From Plebeiibacterium sediminum (lineage in GTDB: Bacteria > Bacteroidota > Bacteroidia > Bacteroidales > Marinilabiliaceae), in the NCBI RefSeq assembly GCF_026013605.1, contig NZ_JAPDPJ010000049.1:1-49954 (forward strand): 49,954 bases of DNA, read 5' to 3'. Shown here in pieces: positions 28,180 through 37,275 of this stretch (its first letter is position 1; every line of letters starts with the position of its first letter). The notes under the pieces are model-generated. The model was given only the letters and a program-made list of their open reading frames with translations. It had not been told where the DNA came from and searched no databases. A program made the position numbers and the translations under genes.

Positions 28180-30936
28180 CTAAATGGATTCTCTGTAATC
28201 ACTTGGTGATATTTCAAAATGATCTTTAAAACACTTGGTAAAATAAGATGGTGTTGAAAATCCTACTTTATAAGCAATCTCAGCAATAGTGCTATCTGTA
28301 TTTTTAAGTAATGTCAGTGATTGCTTCAATTTAGTTTGAGTCACAAATTCACTTACCGATAAACCGGTTATCTTTTTGATCTTTCTGTATAAATGAACCC
28401 TTGACAGACCTACAAGATGACTTAATTCTTCAACATTAACTTTAGAATCTAATTTATTGTCTATGATTACATTGCTTATTTTAGAAAGGAAATTTTTATC
28501 CATCCTACTCATTCCTTTCTCTTCTTTAGCCAACTTTATGGGTTCCTGGTATTTCTCCCTCATCTTAGCCTCAGCTTGCAACAATTTTTTAACTCTTACT
28601 TGCAGATGTTCTTTATTAAAAGGTTTGGCAATATAACTATCTGCTCCTTCTTCCAACCCCTCAAGTAAATGCTCCAGTGAGGACTTTGCTGTTAACAAAA
28701 TCATTGGAATATGACAATATCTGAGATCGCTCTTAACCTTTCTGGTTAGTTCTAATCCATCCATTACAGGCATCATTACATCCGAAATGATGATATCAGG
28801 ACCTTCTGTTTCCACCAGTTTTAATCCTTCTTTTCCATTTTTTGCCTCCATTATGGAATACATTGTTGACGAAAAACATGATTTGATATATTTCCGGATA
28901 TCAGGTTCATCTTCCACAATAAGCAGTAATGGTTTTTCCCCCTCTGTATTACTTGTTTCTTTTGTTATATCTTCTATTAGCTTGTCGCTCTGCTCAAATT
29001 CAGTAAAATCTACCATTACAGGATGCTCTTTCATTTTAGCATCTGACAGTATCTCATCCTGAGCAAAATGTTTCTTACCTAAAGGAAGTAAAATCTTAAA
29101 ACTGGTTCCCTCTCCTAATTTACTTTCTACTGTAATTTTTCCCTTATGCAATAAAACCAGTTCTTTTGTCAAGGACAAACCAATTCCTGTTCCTTTATAG
29201 GAAACAGTGGAATCTGCCTGATAAAAACGATCAAATATTTTTTCAACTTCATGCTGAGGTATTCCTTCACCATTATCTTTAACCTCTATTTTTGCATAGT
29301 CTTCAGTATCATCTGCACTCAAGCGGTCTAAAATGATTTGAATGCTTCCTCCTTTAGCTGTATACTTAAATGCATTTGACATTAAATTAAACATCACTTT
29401 ATCCATTTTATCCCAATCAAACCAAAGAGATAACTTAGCACTATTGTTGACAACCTCAACATCAATTTGTTTTTCTGTAGATAAACTGAGAAATGCTTTT
29501 TTTATGCTATGCATAAACTCATCCAGATTATAATGGCCAACCTTTAATTTCATTTTGGTTGTCTCAATTTTTCTGAAATCCATTATTTGATCTACTAATC
29601 GCAGTAAACGTAGAGAGTTACTATAGATAGTCTTTAATTCTTGATTTAAGACTTCATCCGTTTTATGTGTCTTTATAATGTTTTCGAGAGGTCCAACGAT
29701 TAAGGTTAATGGAGTTCTGAACTCATGCGAAATATTGGTATAAAATTGCATTCTGGCCTGGGTTGCCTCCTTAAGCTGATCTGACATCCTGGTGAGTTCA
29801 TTATTTTGTTTCGATATGGCTTCCTTTTGTTCTTCAAGACTTTGGTTTGCATTTTTTTTATTCTTGTAAGCTTTAAAAAGCAGAAAAATTAGAACAACCA
29901 CTAATGCAAAAGAAAATAAGGTGATAAAAAGTAATAATTGCTGCTTTTTATATCTTCCTCCAAGCAGATCCAGCATTCCTTTAGATCGGGCAATATCATT
30001 TTGCAGGTTTTCAATATTATTATACTGCAAACGGGTTATCTTAACATTGCGCTCGTCAATTAAAGTGGTTGGTAACAGGTTATTTTTTTTGAATGGACTA
30101 TCAGATAATATTTTAGATGCAAGGATGATAGCCTCTTTTCCTCCTGTAGGATAAATCAACGTAGCATCAATTACATGGTTTTCAACTAATTCAACTCCAC
30201 CTCCAACACTAGGAGAACCATCAACACCAATAATTTTAATATTTCGATTTGAAAACTCACGGGTAATAACCTCACTGGCTGCAGCAGCTAAAAAATCAGC
30301 ATGGGCAAATATGGCATCCACATTAGGATTAGCCTTTAAACAGGATGATAAACTATCCAATACTACCTGATTACTCCAATTTGAATAAATTCTATCAACA
30401 ATAGATATTCCTGTATTTTGAATTAAAGCATCTTCAAAGCCTTGCATTCTTTCTTTTGCAGGGGAAGAACTTAAGGCTCCTAATATTTCAATAACATCAC
30501 CATGTTTATTCAAAATATCTGCAATATACATACCGGCTGTATAACCAATTAAAAAATTATTTCCTCCAACATAGGCAGTATATTTATCCGATTCAATCTT
30601 TCTATCAATTAAAACAACAGGTATTCCTTTTTTATATAAATCTTCTACAACTAGCTTTACTGCTTCAATTTCTATGGGAGCAATAATTAATAAATCAATT
30701 CCTTCTGTTACCAGTTCATTTATTTGCTGAATTTGGAGCGAAGTATTATCACCTGCATACTTGATGGTTAACTCTAAATCAGGATGAAACATCAACTCCT
30801 GTTGCATCTCCTTCTCCATTTGTTGTCGCCAATCACCACTTGAACATTGAGAAAAAGCAATTCTATGTATTTTTTGAGCAAATGATGTGAATGAAAACAA
30901 TACCACTATTATAACAAGGATTAACTTTTTCCCCAT
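28180..30936 (-). CDS. Hybrid two-component system regulator with periplasmic sugar-binding sensor (BT1754-like)
   Basis: A one-protein sensor and transcription activator of 918 residues. Order: signal peptide 1-20; LacI-type/periplasmic-binding sensor about 22-305 (IDRKIESDKYTAYVGGNN, IIGVDGSP); transmembrane helix about 334-354; short coiled coil 360-395; histidine kinase with phospho-acceptor His404 in ISHEFRTPL; ATPase domain (NAFKYT 521-526, DNGEGI 554-559, GTGIGLSL 582-589); receiver domain about 669-785 with phospho-acceptor Asp719 in ISDVMMPVMDG; AraC-type DNA-binding domain about 818-918. This sensor type is known from Bacteroides BT1754, which binds fructose, and the adjacent genes are a fructan locus, so fructose is the likely signal (inference). 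Monocistronic; all phosphorelay residues are intact. Confidence 0.93.
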   Translation of the reverse strand: MGKKLILVIIVVLFSFTSFAQKIHRIAFSQCSSGDWRQQMEKEMQQELMFHPDLELTIKYAGDNTSLQIQQINELVTEGIDLLIIAPIEIEAVKLVVEDLYKKGIPVVLIDRKIESDKYTAYVGGNNFLIGYTAGMYIADILNKHGDVIEILGALSSSPAKERMQGFEDALIQNTGISIVDRIYSNWSNQVVLDSLSSCLKANPNVDAIFAHADFLAAAASEVITREFSNRNIKIIGVDGSPSVGGGVELVENHVIDATLIYPTGGKEAIILASKILSDSPFKKNNLLPTTLIDERNVKITRLQYNNIENLQNDIARSKGMLDLLGGRYKKQQLLLFITLFSFALVVVLIFLLFKAYKNKKNANQSLEEQKEAISKQNNELTRMSDQLKEATQARMQFYTNISHEFRTPLTLIVGPLENIIKTHKTDEVLNQELKTIYSNSLRLLRLVDQIMDFRKIETTKMKLKVGHYNLDEFMHSIKKAFLSLSTEKQIDVEVVNNSAKLSLWFDWDKMDKVMFNLMSNAFKYTAKGGSIQIILDRLSADDTEDYAKIEVKDNGEGIPQHEVEKIFDRFYQADSTVSYKGTGIGLSLTKELVLLHKGKITVESKLGEGTSFKILLPLGKKHFAQDEILSDAKMKEHPVMVDFTEFEQSDKLIEDITKETSNTEGEKPLLLIVEDEPDIRKYIKSCFSSTMYSIMEAKNGKEGLKLVETEGPDIIISDVMMPVMDGLELTRKVKSDLRYCHIPMILLTAKSSLEHLLEGLEEGADSYIAKPFNKEHLQVRVKKLLQAEAKMREKYQEPIKLAKEEKGMSRMDKNFLSKISNVIIDNKLDSKVNVEELSHLVGLSRVHLYRKIKKITGLSVSEFVTQTKLKQSLTLLKNTDSTIAEIAYKVGFSTPSYFTKCFKDHFEISPSDYRESI

Positions 30937-31761
30937 AGAAAGCTATTTATAGAATTTGTTATAAAGATAACTAAATGCAGCAAGAAAAGTGCTTACAGCA
31001 TTGGATATAAAGAGTACATCAGTTTTTTAAGCATATCTTCTTTTTCCGTGTTCCCGAATACTTTCTGCTTTCTCCATTCCACTCTTGCTCAAGCCTCAAA
31101 GGCTTTTACTTTCTTCCTGCTGCCGAAGAAAGTAAACAAAGAAGACCACCGCTTGCATATAAAAGCTAAAATTAAGTGCTCTCCGCTAAAAAAAAAGAAC
31201 TCACCCAATTAAGAACCTTGTGGAATTTGTTACTCAAATCCCTACAAGTTCTAAATTGTGCTCAAACAGCTTTTCTTTTTTAAAGCTCCTTTTACTTATT
31301 TTCTTAACGCTTTAACATGCTAGGCGGTACTAAAGACCCAATACAACTTTTCTTAAGTGAAGATTTCTAATGGTTTTCATTAACCAACTTGTTCCCTTTT
31401 CCCTTCTGCCTTTTCCATTTATTTTGGCTCACCAGCTGATGCTGGGGTTCCCAGTCGTAAGAGGGTATCTTTTTCAACTATAAACAATGTTTTTAAAAAA
31501 AAGCTTTACATCTATTATTATATCTGCATCATGTAAATCAACTCTCCTCCTTTTTTCAAGGAGGAGTACGGTGAGGCACGAACCGGGAGGTGGTTGTAGA
31601 CCTATTTGAAAAATCACTAATACCACTGTAAATGTAAATAAGTATTAAAACCACCTCTCTGCTCCTTGTTCCCTGATTACTTTCTCCTATCAAAACACCT
31701 CAATGCCATATGCACTCAGCCCTATTTCTCTACGCTCTCTGCTCTCCGCCACATCCAACCC
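30937..31761. other. Repeat-rich intergenic region without a gene
   Basis: This is an 825-bp stretch between the regulator and the terminal GH32. It contains C/T-rich segments around 31060-31150 and 31720-31760 and repeated CAAG/CTTGTGG-type pieces. The decayed palindromic repeat is listed separately. One plus-strand open frame (31703-31975) overlaps the end of GH32 and is a shadow. The pattern suggests accumulated interspersed-repeat remnants rather than coding sequence. Confidence 0.5.
31542..31690. repeat. Decayed copy of the nested palindromic repeat
   Basis: The left arm (31542-31595) is nearly identical to the left arm of the element at 42338-42390: CTCTCCTCC, a short loop, GGAGGAGTACGG-GAGG, then CGGGAGGTGGTT. 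The right arm (about 31648-31690, AAACCACCTC...CTCCT) is recognisable but degenerate. The arms still face each other. With the other copy, it brackets the GH32-to-susC part of the fructan locus. Confidence 0.7.
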
Positions 31762-33327
31762 CTACTCCACATTAAAAAACATTGCTGATTCCAGCTCTAC
31801 AGATCCTAAACTTGAAAAAAGTGACAATTCACTAAATGGTGATTCGGGAAAAACAATATTTGTCATGGCTAATTTTCCTTCATCAACAAATACCTCTACA
31901 GAAGAAGCATCAATGATAATTTTCATTTTGATTTCCTCTCCAATAGAATATTGTGCCACATCCTCACTTAAATAATTTGAATCTGTAAACTGTGTATTAA
32001 TTTTTGTTCTATCTATAAACACTTGTTTTGACAACATATTATAGCCAATTTTCAACTCCTCATCTGCATCATTTTTTAATAACAAACCAAAAGCTGTTGT
32101 ATGACCATTTAATGATCCTTTCTGAGGTTTAAAAACAAAATTTAATTCGCAAGAACTCAAATCCAAGTCAATATTATTGATATCCGACTTTCCTGAAAAC
32201 AGCATTTTATTTATCTGCATTTTCAATACCTTGGAGTCTTCAAACTCCTTAACAGGGAAAGTTGTAAGTTTATATTGATCATCTTCTTTCACAAGTTGTA
32301 TTTCTCGTGGTAAAGTCATCGCACTTCTCCACTTTTCAGTTGGAACAGTTTGTGCATAAATCCAATTACTCATCCATCCTATAAACAACTTGCGACCATC
32401 TTCTTTTGGAATATCAGACCATGTTACACCTGCATAATTATCTTTTCCGTAATCCAGCCAATCGCTCTCATTCTTTTCTGGAGTAAAAGTTTTGCCATCA
32501 AAATCGCCAACAAAATATTGTGTTGCCGAACCTCCATTAGGTCCTCCTGGATTTATACTCACCAACATGATCCATTTCTTGTCTTTAGTGCCCTTAACCT
32601 GAATAGGAAACAAATCCGGACATTCCCAAACACCTCCATGAGCACCTATTCCTTTTCCAAAATCACTTTCAAAAGACCATGATTTCAGATCTTTAGACGA
32701 ATATATTTTTGCTATATCTCCGGCAGCTAATATCATTATCCATTTTTCAGATTCCTCATGCCAGATTACTTTGGGATCACGAAAATCTTTTATACCCGGA
32801 TTAGGTAAAACAGGATTGTTTTTATACTTGGTCCATGTTCTTCCTTTATCTAAACTATACGCAAGCGCCTGATATTGATAATTATTTCTACCGGCTCTTT
32901 CTCCATCCATATTATGATAGGTATAGATAGCTACCATTGGCGGATTATCTTTTGATCCAAATCCTGTTGTATTTTGCCAGTCAATCACTGCACTTCCTGA
33001 AAAAATATACCCCAATGAATCAGGATATAAAGCTATTGGAAGATGATCCCAATGAACTAAATCATTGCTTACCGCATGTCCCCAATGCATCGGACCCCAA
33101 ACCGTACTATCAGGATAATACTGGTAAAACAAATGATATTCTCCATCATAATAAACCATTCCGTTGGGATCATTCATCCAATTTGCCTCAGGAGTAAAAT
33201 GAAATTGTGGTCGAAACTTCTCAGTTTCTATAACCTCCTTGGAAGTTTCAGTATTCTTACAACTCATATGTAAAAAAACAATTAGAAAAGCTGCAATTAC
33301 ACAGGCTATTTTATTTTTCATTATCAT
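31762..33327 (-). CDS. GH32 fructan hydrolase lipoprotein (levanase/inulinase type)
   Basis: A 521-residue GH32 enzyme. Lipobox FLHMSC (Cys23) suggests anchoring. The five-bladed beta-propeller carries all three catalytic residues: Asp53 in WMNDPNG (nucleophile), Asp184 in FRDP (transition-state stabiliser) and Glu235 in WECPD (acid/base). A C-terminal beta-sandwich (about 365-521) ends in the typical SSVEVFVDEGKLAMTN segment. It is the last gene of the fructan locus, 149 bp after the preceding gene. The standard WMNDPNG motif fits exo-acting fructosidases releasing fructose, but endo/exo and beta-2,1/beta-2,6 preference cannot be read with certainty. Confidence 0.95.
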   Translation of the reverse strand: MIMKNKIACVIAAFLIVFLHMSCKNTETSKEVIETEKFRPQFHFTPEANWMNDPNGMVYYDGEYHLFYQYYPDSTVWGPMHWGHAVSNDLVHWDHLPIALYPDSLGYIFSGSAVIDWQNTTGFGSKDNPPMVAIYTYHNMDGERAGRNNYQYQALAYSLDKGRTWTKYKNNPVLPNPGIKDFRDPKVIWHEESEKWIMILAAGDIAKIYSSKDLKSWSFESDFGKGIGAHGGVWECPDLFPIQVKGTKDKKWIMLVSINPGGPNGGSATQYFVGDFDGKTFTPEKNESDWLDYGKDNYAGVTWSDIPKEDGRKLFIGWMSNWIYAQTVPTEKWRSAMTLPREIQLVKEDDQYKLTTFPVKEFEDSKVLKMQINKMLFSGKSDINNIDLDLSSCELNFVFKPQKGSLNGHTTAFGLLLKNDADEELKIGYNMLSKQVFIDRTKINTQFTDSNYLSEDVAQYSIGEEIKMKIIIDASSVEVFVDEGKLAMTNIVFPESPFSELSLFSSLGSVELESAMFFNVE

Positions 33328-33361
33328 TTTCTCTTAAATTTTTCTTTTAATTAAAACACGA

Positions 33362-33417
33362 TCTGTTTAACCTGAATTCGACATAAAAACTAAATCGAAT
33401 TCAGGTTATAAAACAGA
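33362..33417 (-). terminator. Large stem-loop between the T9SS-type protein gene and GH32
   Basis: Arms of about 20 bp (outer TCTGTTT/AAACAGA, inner AACCTGAATTCGA and its perfect complement) enclose a 13-nt loop. It lies 60 bp after the stop of the 231-residue protein and 35 bp before the GH32 start. There is no long T-run, so it may be a terminator, an RNA processing site or an operator. Confidence 0.55.
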
Positions 33418-33476
33418 CTTCAAGGGACCTGTATTAATAAACTAAAACTTCATTAACAGTAAGACTATGGAATTAA

Positions 33477-34172
33477 TTAGTGTATCATTATTTTCTTAAC
33501 GATATCACTATTTTCAGTTTCAACTTTAATAATATATAATCCGCTACATAGGGATTGAGAACAATCCATTGTTAGTTCACTTCCTACACTCTGAACAGTC
33601 TTAACTATCTTTAAGTTACCCTGGATATCATAAATACTCACATTAACCGTTCCTTGATCCAAATCTTTTATCATCAGCAGATTGGAACTACTTACAAAGA
33701 CTTCAACTTGATTTGTTTTAACATCTGGTGCAATTGTTGGGTTACAACTGATACATTCACATGATTCCCAGCTAATGGTGGGTAACACTATATCTTCTGT
33801 AACTTCATACCAATGCACGTTTGTTTGATTGCCATCCCAAGGATTTGTAAAACAAGATCCTTCTCCTGTTACTTCAGCTCCGGTAGCTTCATCACGAAAT
33901 TCACAGTTCCATCCAACTACTCCTCCCGTAACTTCAAAACGGTAATCGATCCAGCCTTCTTTTTGAACCGTAGTTGACCATATATTTGTTCCAGGTTCAT
34001 TTGTTAACGTTAGTGCACCATTCCATCCATTAATACCTCCTCCAATTACTACTGCATCATAATCCGAACCTGTATAAGATGTCATATCTATTGAAATGGT
34101 AACATTATAAGGTTGTGCATTAACAACAAGACTTACTACAATGAATACAAGGGTAAATATTAGATTTTTCAT
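33477..34172 (-). CDS. Small secreted starch-binding-fold-like protein with T9SS-type tail
   Basis: 231 residues: signal peptide 1-20 (VVNA-Q), a beta-sandwich of about 100 residues (22-125), and a T9SS-type sorting tail (about 155-231, VNVSIYDIQGNLK ... SGLYIIKVETENSDIVKKIMI). The sandwich pattern VVIGGGINGWNGALTLTNEPGTNIWSTTVQ ... YRFEV resembles CBM20/CBM48-like domains, in which an N-G-W loop and a W-(S/T) strand surround the ligand site. A cysteine cluster (C-E-C-x-x-C, about 138-143) joins the two parts. I know no direct counterpart in Bacteroides fructan loci. It is likely a secreted or surface fructan-binding protein (inference from position). Confidence 0.7.
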   Translation of the reverse strand: MKNLIFTLVFIVVSLVVNAQPYNVTISIDMTSYTGSDYDAVVIGGGINGWNGALTLTNEPGTNIWSTTVQKEGWIDYRFEVTGGVVGWNCEFRDEATGAEVTGEGSCFTNPWDGNQTNVHWYEVTEDIVLPTISWESCECISCNPTIAPDVKTNQVEVFVSSSNLLMIKDLDQGTVNVSIYDIQGNLKIVKTVQSVGSELTMDCSQSLCSGLYIIKVETENSDIVKKIMIH

Positions 34173-34260
34173 TTTTTTACTTTTTAAAAATTAAACATAG
34201 ATATTGATGTTAGCTAGCTAATTTGTTTTGAAGAACTTATAATACAATTCAAGGATTGAA

Positions 34261-34447
34261 AATGAACACAAAGGCACTGAGACTCTGAGCTTTTTTAATG
34301 AAATTCATAAAATCCGCAAAGATTTACCTCTGTGAACTCTTTGTAATTTCATAATAATAGTGTTTGATTACTTCTCTTTTTCTAATTAGTGCAATTTATA
34401 AGTGTTATATATACTACTCTCTGTGCCTTTGAGTCTGTGTTATTCAT
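34261..34447. repeat. Inverted interspersed repeat (CACAAAGGCAC type)
   Basis: The ends are inverted relatives: AATGAACACAAAGGCACTGAG at 34261-34281 and, on the opposite strand, AATGAATAACACAGACTCAAAGGCAC at 34418-34447 with small shifts. A further related piece (CTCTGTGAACTCTTTGTAA) lies inside at about 34330. CACAAAGGCAC-type sequences recur in many genomes, including Bacteroidota. It fills the 303-bp gap between GH32 and the T9SS-type gene, which otherwise holds nothing. Confidence 0.6.
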
Positions 34448-34475
34448 TTTTTCAACTATTGATTTGCATTTATCA

Positions 34476-36056
34476 TTAATCTCCTATTTTGTAAACAGAG
34501 AGATTTGAAACGTCAATTGTTCCGTTGTCTACAAAAATGGTCCATGGATTCTTATCCATTTTGTAAATACGGTTGGTAAAGGCTACGTTATCATTCACAT
34601 AAACCACACAAATTGATTTTTCAATGACAATCTTTATATCGAAAACCTTATCATCCGGAACAATAAGGGGAGTAAAATTTAATTCTGTCGTATATGAACC
34701 TGTTGAGTAATTAGTCTCTTTATTCATAAACAGACTCGGCATTGACCACTTGTTTGAAGAAGTCAAATCAAAAGCAACAGAATACACTTCAGACATATCA
34801 TCACATGCACCAAAAGAAAATCCAAAACCTGTAGATTGTGATGCATCAATGGTTAATTCAATCTTTACAGGAACGGTATTTCTATTAAATAATGCATATG
34901 ATCTCTCATTCTGATAATTGAGAACATAGGAACCCTCATCACCTGTTACATCTCCCTGAGACTTTAACATTGAATATGGAGCCGGCGTGTTAAATTTATG
35001 ATCCACTGCTTCGGGTATCATAGGATATAACTTTCCACTGGGTTGTTGAACCAGTTTATGGGTAATTAAACTCCCAGCCCAATCCAATTCGTTATTCCCA
35101 TTTACCTCCTGACCTGTTGAACACCATCCTGAGATATAACGATCAGTACCATTTGAAGCCGTTTTTCCGGCATAGAAATACAATCCATCTATAGTTTCAT
35201 GGTGACCGCTTGCATCTTCACAACGTACCCAAGGACCATCAGGACTATCGGATACTCTGTAAAATGTTTTTCTGTGTTCATCCCTGTTAATGCGTGAAAA
35301 CACCAAATACCATTTATCACCCATTTTAAAAATATCCGGGCATTCCAGAATTTCAGCATCCGAATTGAAATCTGTTAAAGGAGATATTAAATCCCAGTTT
35401 TCAAGGTCTGATGATGAATATCGAACCAATACTCCTTTCCCATCCTTAATGGAAGTGACTAACATTACATAGGCCGATCTGGTTGGATCGTAATACACAC
35501 ATGGATCACGGAAATTATTTTTATCATATCCATCAGGGGCTTCAAATGTAAATGAAGGAACTTTTGTAAATGTCTTCATATCATTTGAAGTAGCCAGCAT
35601 TACTTTCTCAGCAGGATATAAACTTCCATTGTGTCCGGTATAAAAACCGTAAAGCCTTCCCGCTGCATTTTTTATAAAGCTCCCGGTTCCCAAATACGCT
35701 TCCTGCGAATCGGCTGTTTCTGTAGGTATTGCCTCTGTAAAACCTGTAAAAGTGCTATAATCACTTGTTGTTGTACAATAAATTGGGTGTTCTGTAGGCG
35801 AACCATTTCTCCAATCTTGTAAATAAAACAAATAATACTTATTATCATCCGAATTATAATAAGGCATCGGATCTCCAACATACCCGCTTTGAGGTTTGTA
35901 AAAGGTTGAATAACCACTACTTTCAACAACTGACCTGCAAGTTGTTGTTGTGTCTACAACTATCGGAACCTCCTCTGGATCATCTTTCTCATCCTTAGAA
36001 CAACTGGTGTTTAAGAATAGCATGAATTGCATTAATAATAGTGGTAGAATCTTCAT
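34476..36056 (-). CDS. GH32 fructan hydrolase lipoprotein with divergent nucleophile motif
   Basis: 526 residues; lipobox FLNTSC (Cys19) followed by an acidic stretch (KDEKDDPEE), which in Bacteroidota favours export to the cell surface. Propeller residues: Asp62 in YVGDPMP (nucleophile, replacing the usual NDPNG), Asp184 in NFRDP and Glu238 in ECPD. The C-terminal sandwich (about 345-526) ends DNGTIDVSNLSVYKI. The divergent first motif occurs in a Bacteroidota GH32 subgroup. Because it is the lipoprotein closest to the SusCD-binding protein cluster and has a surface-type tail, it is the better candidate for the extracellular enzyme that first cuts the polymer (inference). Confidence 0.9.
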   Translation of the reverse strand: MKILPLLLMQFMLFLNTSCSKDEKDDPEEVPIVVDTTTTCRSVVESSGYSTFYKPQSGYVGDPMPYYNSDDNKYYLFYLQDWRNGSPTEHPIYCTTTSDYSTFTGFTEAIPTETADSQEAYLGTGSFIKNAAGRLYGFYTGHNGSLYPAEKVMLATSNDMKTFTKVPSFTFEAPDGYDKNNFRDPCVYYDPTRSAYVMLVTSIKDGKGVLVRYSSSDLENWDLISPLTDFNSDAEILECPDIFKMGDKWYLVFSRINRDEHRKTFYRVSDSPDGPWVRCEDASGHHETIDGLYFYAGKTASNGTDRYISGWCSTGQEVNGNNELDWAGSLITHKLVQQPSGKLYPMIPEAVDHKFNTPAPYSMLKSQGDVTGDEGSYVLNYQNERSYALFNRNTVPVKIELTIDASQSTGFGFSFGACDDMSEVYSVAFDLTSSNKWSMPSLFMNKETNYSTGSYTTELNFTPLIVPDDKVFDIKIVIEKSICVVYVNDNVAFTNRIYKMDKNPWTIFVDNGTIDVSNLSVYKIGD

Positions 36057-36154
36057 ATTCGCTATAATTTTGTTTGATTAGCGAACGGGAATATCCCGTC
36101 CGCTTATTTCAATTACTAACCTTAATTCAATTATTTTTTAAGAATTCAGATCAT

Positions 36155-37273
36155 TTACTCTATTGGATGTGCTTTTACCTCATCCCAATACATGGTTTGT
36201 GTTTCAAAACCTGTTTCAGGAGTATGAGGCATAACAAGAATATTATTAATCACAGCAGTACGACTCTCCGGAATTACAAAGGTTAGCTCTTGCCATTCGC
36301 CCACATGATCAGCAGAATAGTCGGCGTGCAACCAATCCTTGTTCAGTTCACCAGCTTCCTGTATTTCGAGCTGTACATCGCCAGCAACATCTTTCAATAC
36401 CATTACAGTTATACTTCCATAAATAGCCGGATCAACATTTACCTGATTGGCATTCCATAGCGCACCGCTTGTCCATGGTCGTCCACCTGCATCAGTTCCA
36501 TCGTTTGTTCGAAGAAGTGATACACAAGTTGATGTTGAATTTATACCATCTGTTACAGGATTTACTGTTCCATTATTAACTGAACTTGCAATTGATTCCC
36601 ATGTTGGAGATACATCCTCACCATTGTAAAGCACAAGAATTGGTGTAGGTGCTTCTCCCAATATAACAGTCACTTCATAATTAAATACAGATCCCAAATA
36701 ATCCAATGAATACGTTACCGGATTGGTAAAATCAACTGAAGTACCAGCTTCTGGCGATATAGTTGCACCATCTGTATATTCTATAATTGGAATTAACGAG
36801 GTTACATCAGTACCTTCAGGCAAATAGATTACAATGGTTTTATTGGGTTCGTTGATTGTACCTTCAACCGATCCTATTTTAAAACTCGAAATCTTAGCCC
36901 TGGCAACATCAACATTTACCGTATATTTTTGATATAAATCAGAATTGGTAACGGTATAGGTTACATCCAATAAATTTCCGTTTGCATCCGCAAAATCAAC
37001 AGTCTCACCACTAACCGGGCTTATATCTGCTCCATTTGCAATCGTAATTTCCGGTGATAAGCCTGTAAGATCCGAACCCGAAGGAAGAATAACCGAAATG
37101 GTTGAGTTCTCTTCGTTAATAGTTCCCTCTACTCCATTCACAACAAATGAATGAATACTTGTATCTCCTGTAAAATCAAGACTATCTTTGGCATCCTCTT
37201 CACAAGAAAATAAGGCTACTGATAACAGGATGATGATAAATTTATAAATATTGGTTTTCATAATATTCTTCAT
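36155..37273 (-). CDS. DUF5018-like surface glycan-binding lipoprotein (SusE-position)
   Basis: 372 residues; lipobox ALFSC with E-E-D-A after the cysteine, a surface-export type sequence. Met5 is an alternative start. Two Ig-like DUF5018-type repeats follow: about 38-118 (IHSFVVNGVEGTINEENSTISVILPSG) and about 122-205 (ISSFKIGSVEGTINEPNKTIVIYLPEG), which are clearly duplicated. A C-terminal sandwich of about 160 residues (210-372, VLYNGEDVSPTWES ... MYWDEVKAHPI) is CBM-like. It starts 2 bp after susD, the usual place of a surface glycan-binding protein; Bacteroides fructan loci carry a counterpart here (BT1761). Role: capture fructan at the surface. Confidence 0.82.
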   Translation of the reverse strand: MKNIMKTNIYKFIIILLSVALFSCEEDAKDSLDFTGDTSIHSFVVNGVEGTINEENSTISVILPSGSDLTGLSPEITIANGADISPVSGETVDFADANGNLLDVTYTVTNSDLYQKYTVNVDVARAKISSFKIGSVEGTINEPNKTIVIYLPEGTDVTSLIPIIEYTDGATISPEAGTSVDFTNPVTYSLDYLGSVFNYEVTVILGEAPTPILVLYNGEDVSPTWESIASSVNNGTVNPVTDGINSTSTCVSLLRTNDGTDAGGRPWTSGALWNANQVNVDPAIYGSITVMVLKDVAGDVQLEIQEAGELNKDWLHADYSADHVGEWQELTFVIPESRTAVINNILVMPHTPETGFETQTMYWDEVKAHPIE

Positions 37274-37275
37274 AA

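Noticed and set aside
31703-31975. 90-codon plus-strand open frame
   Set aside because: Antisense shadow of the GH32 C-terminus and of low-complexity C/T-rich sequence.
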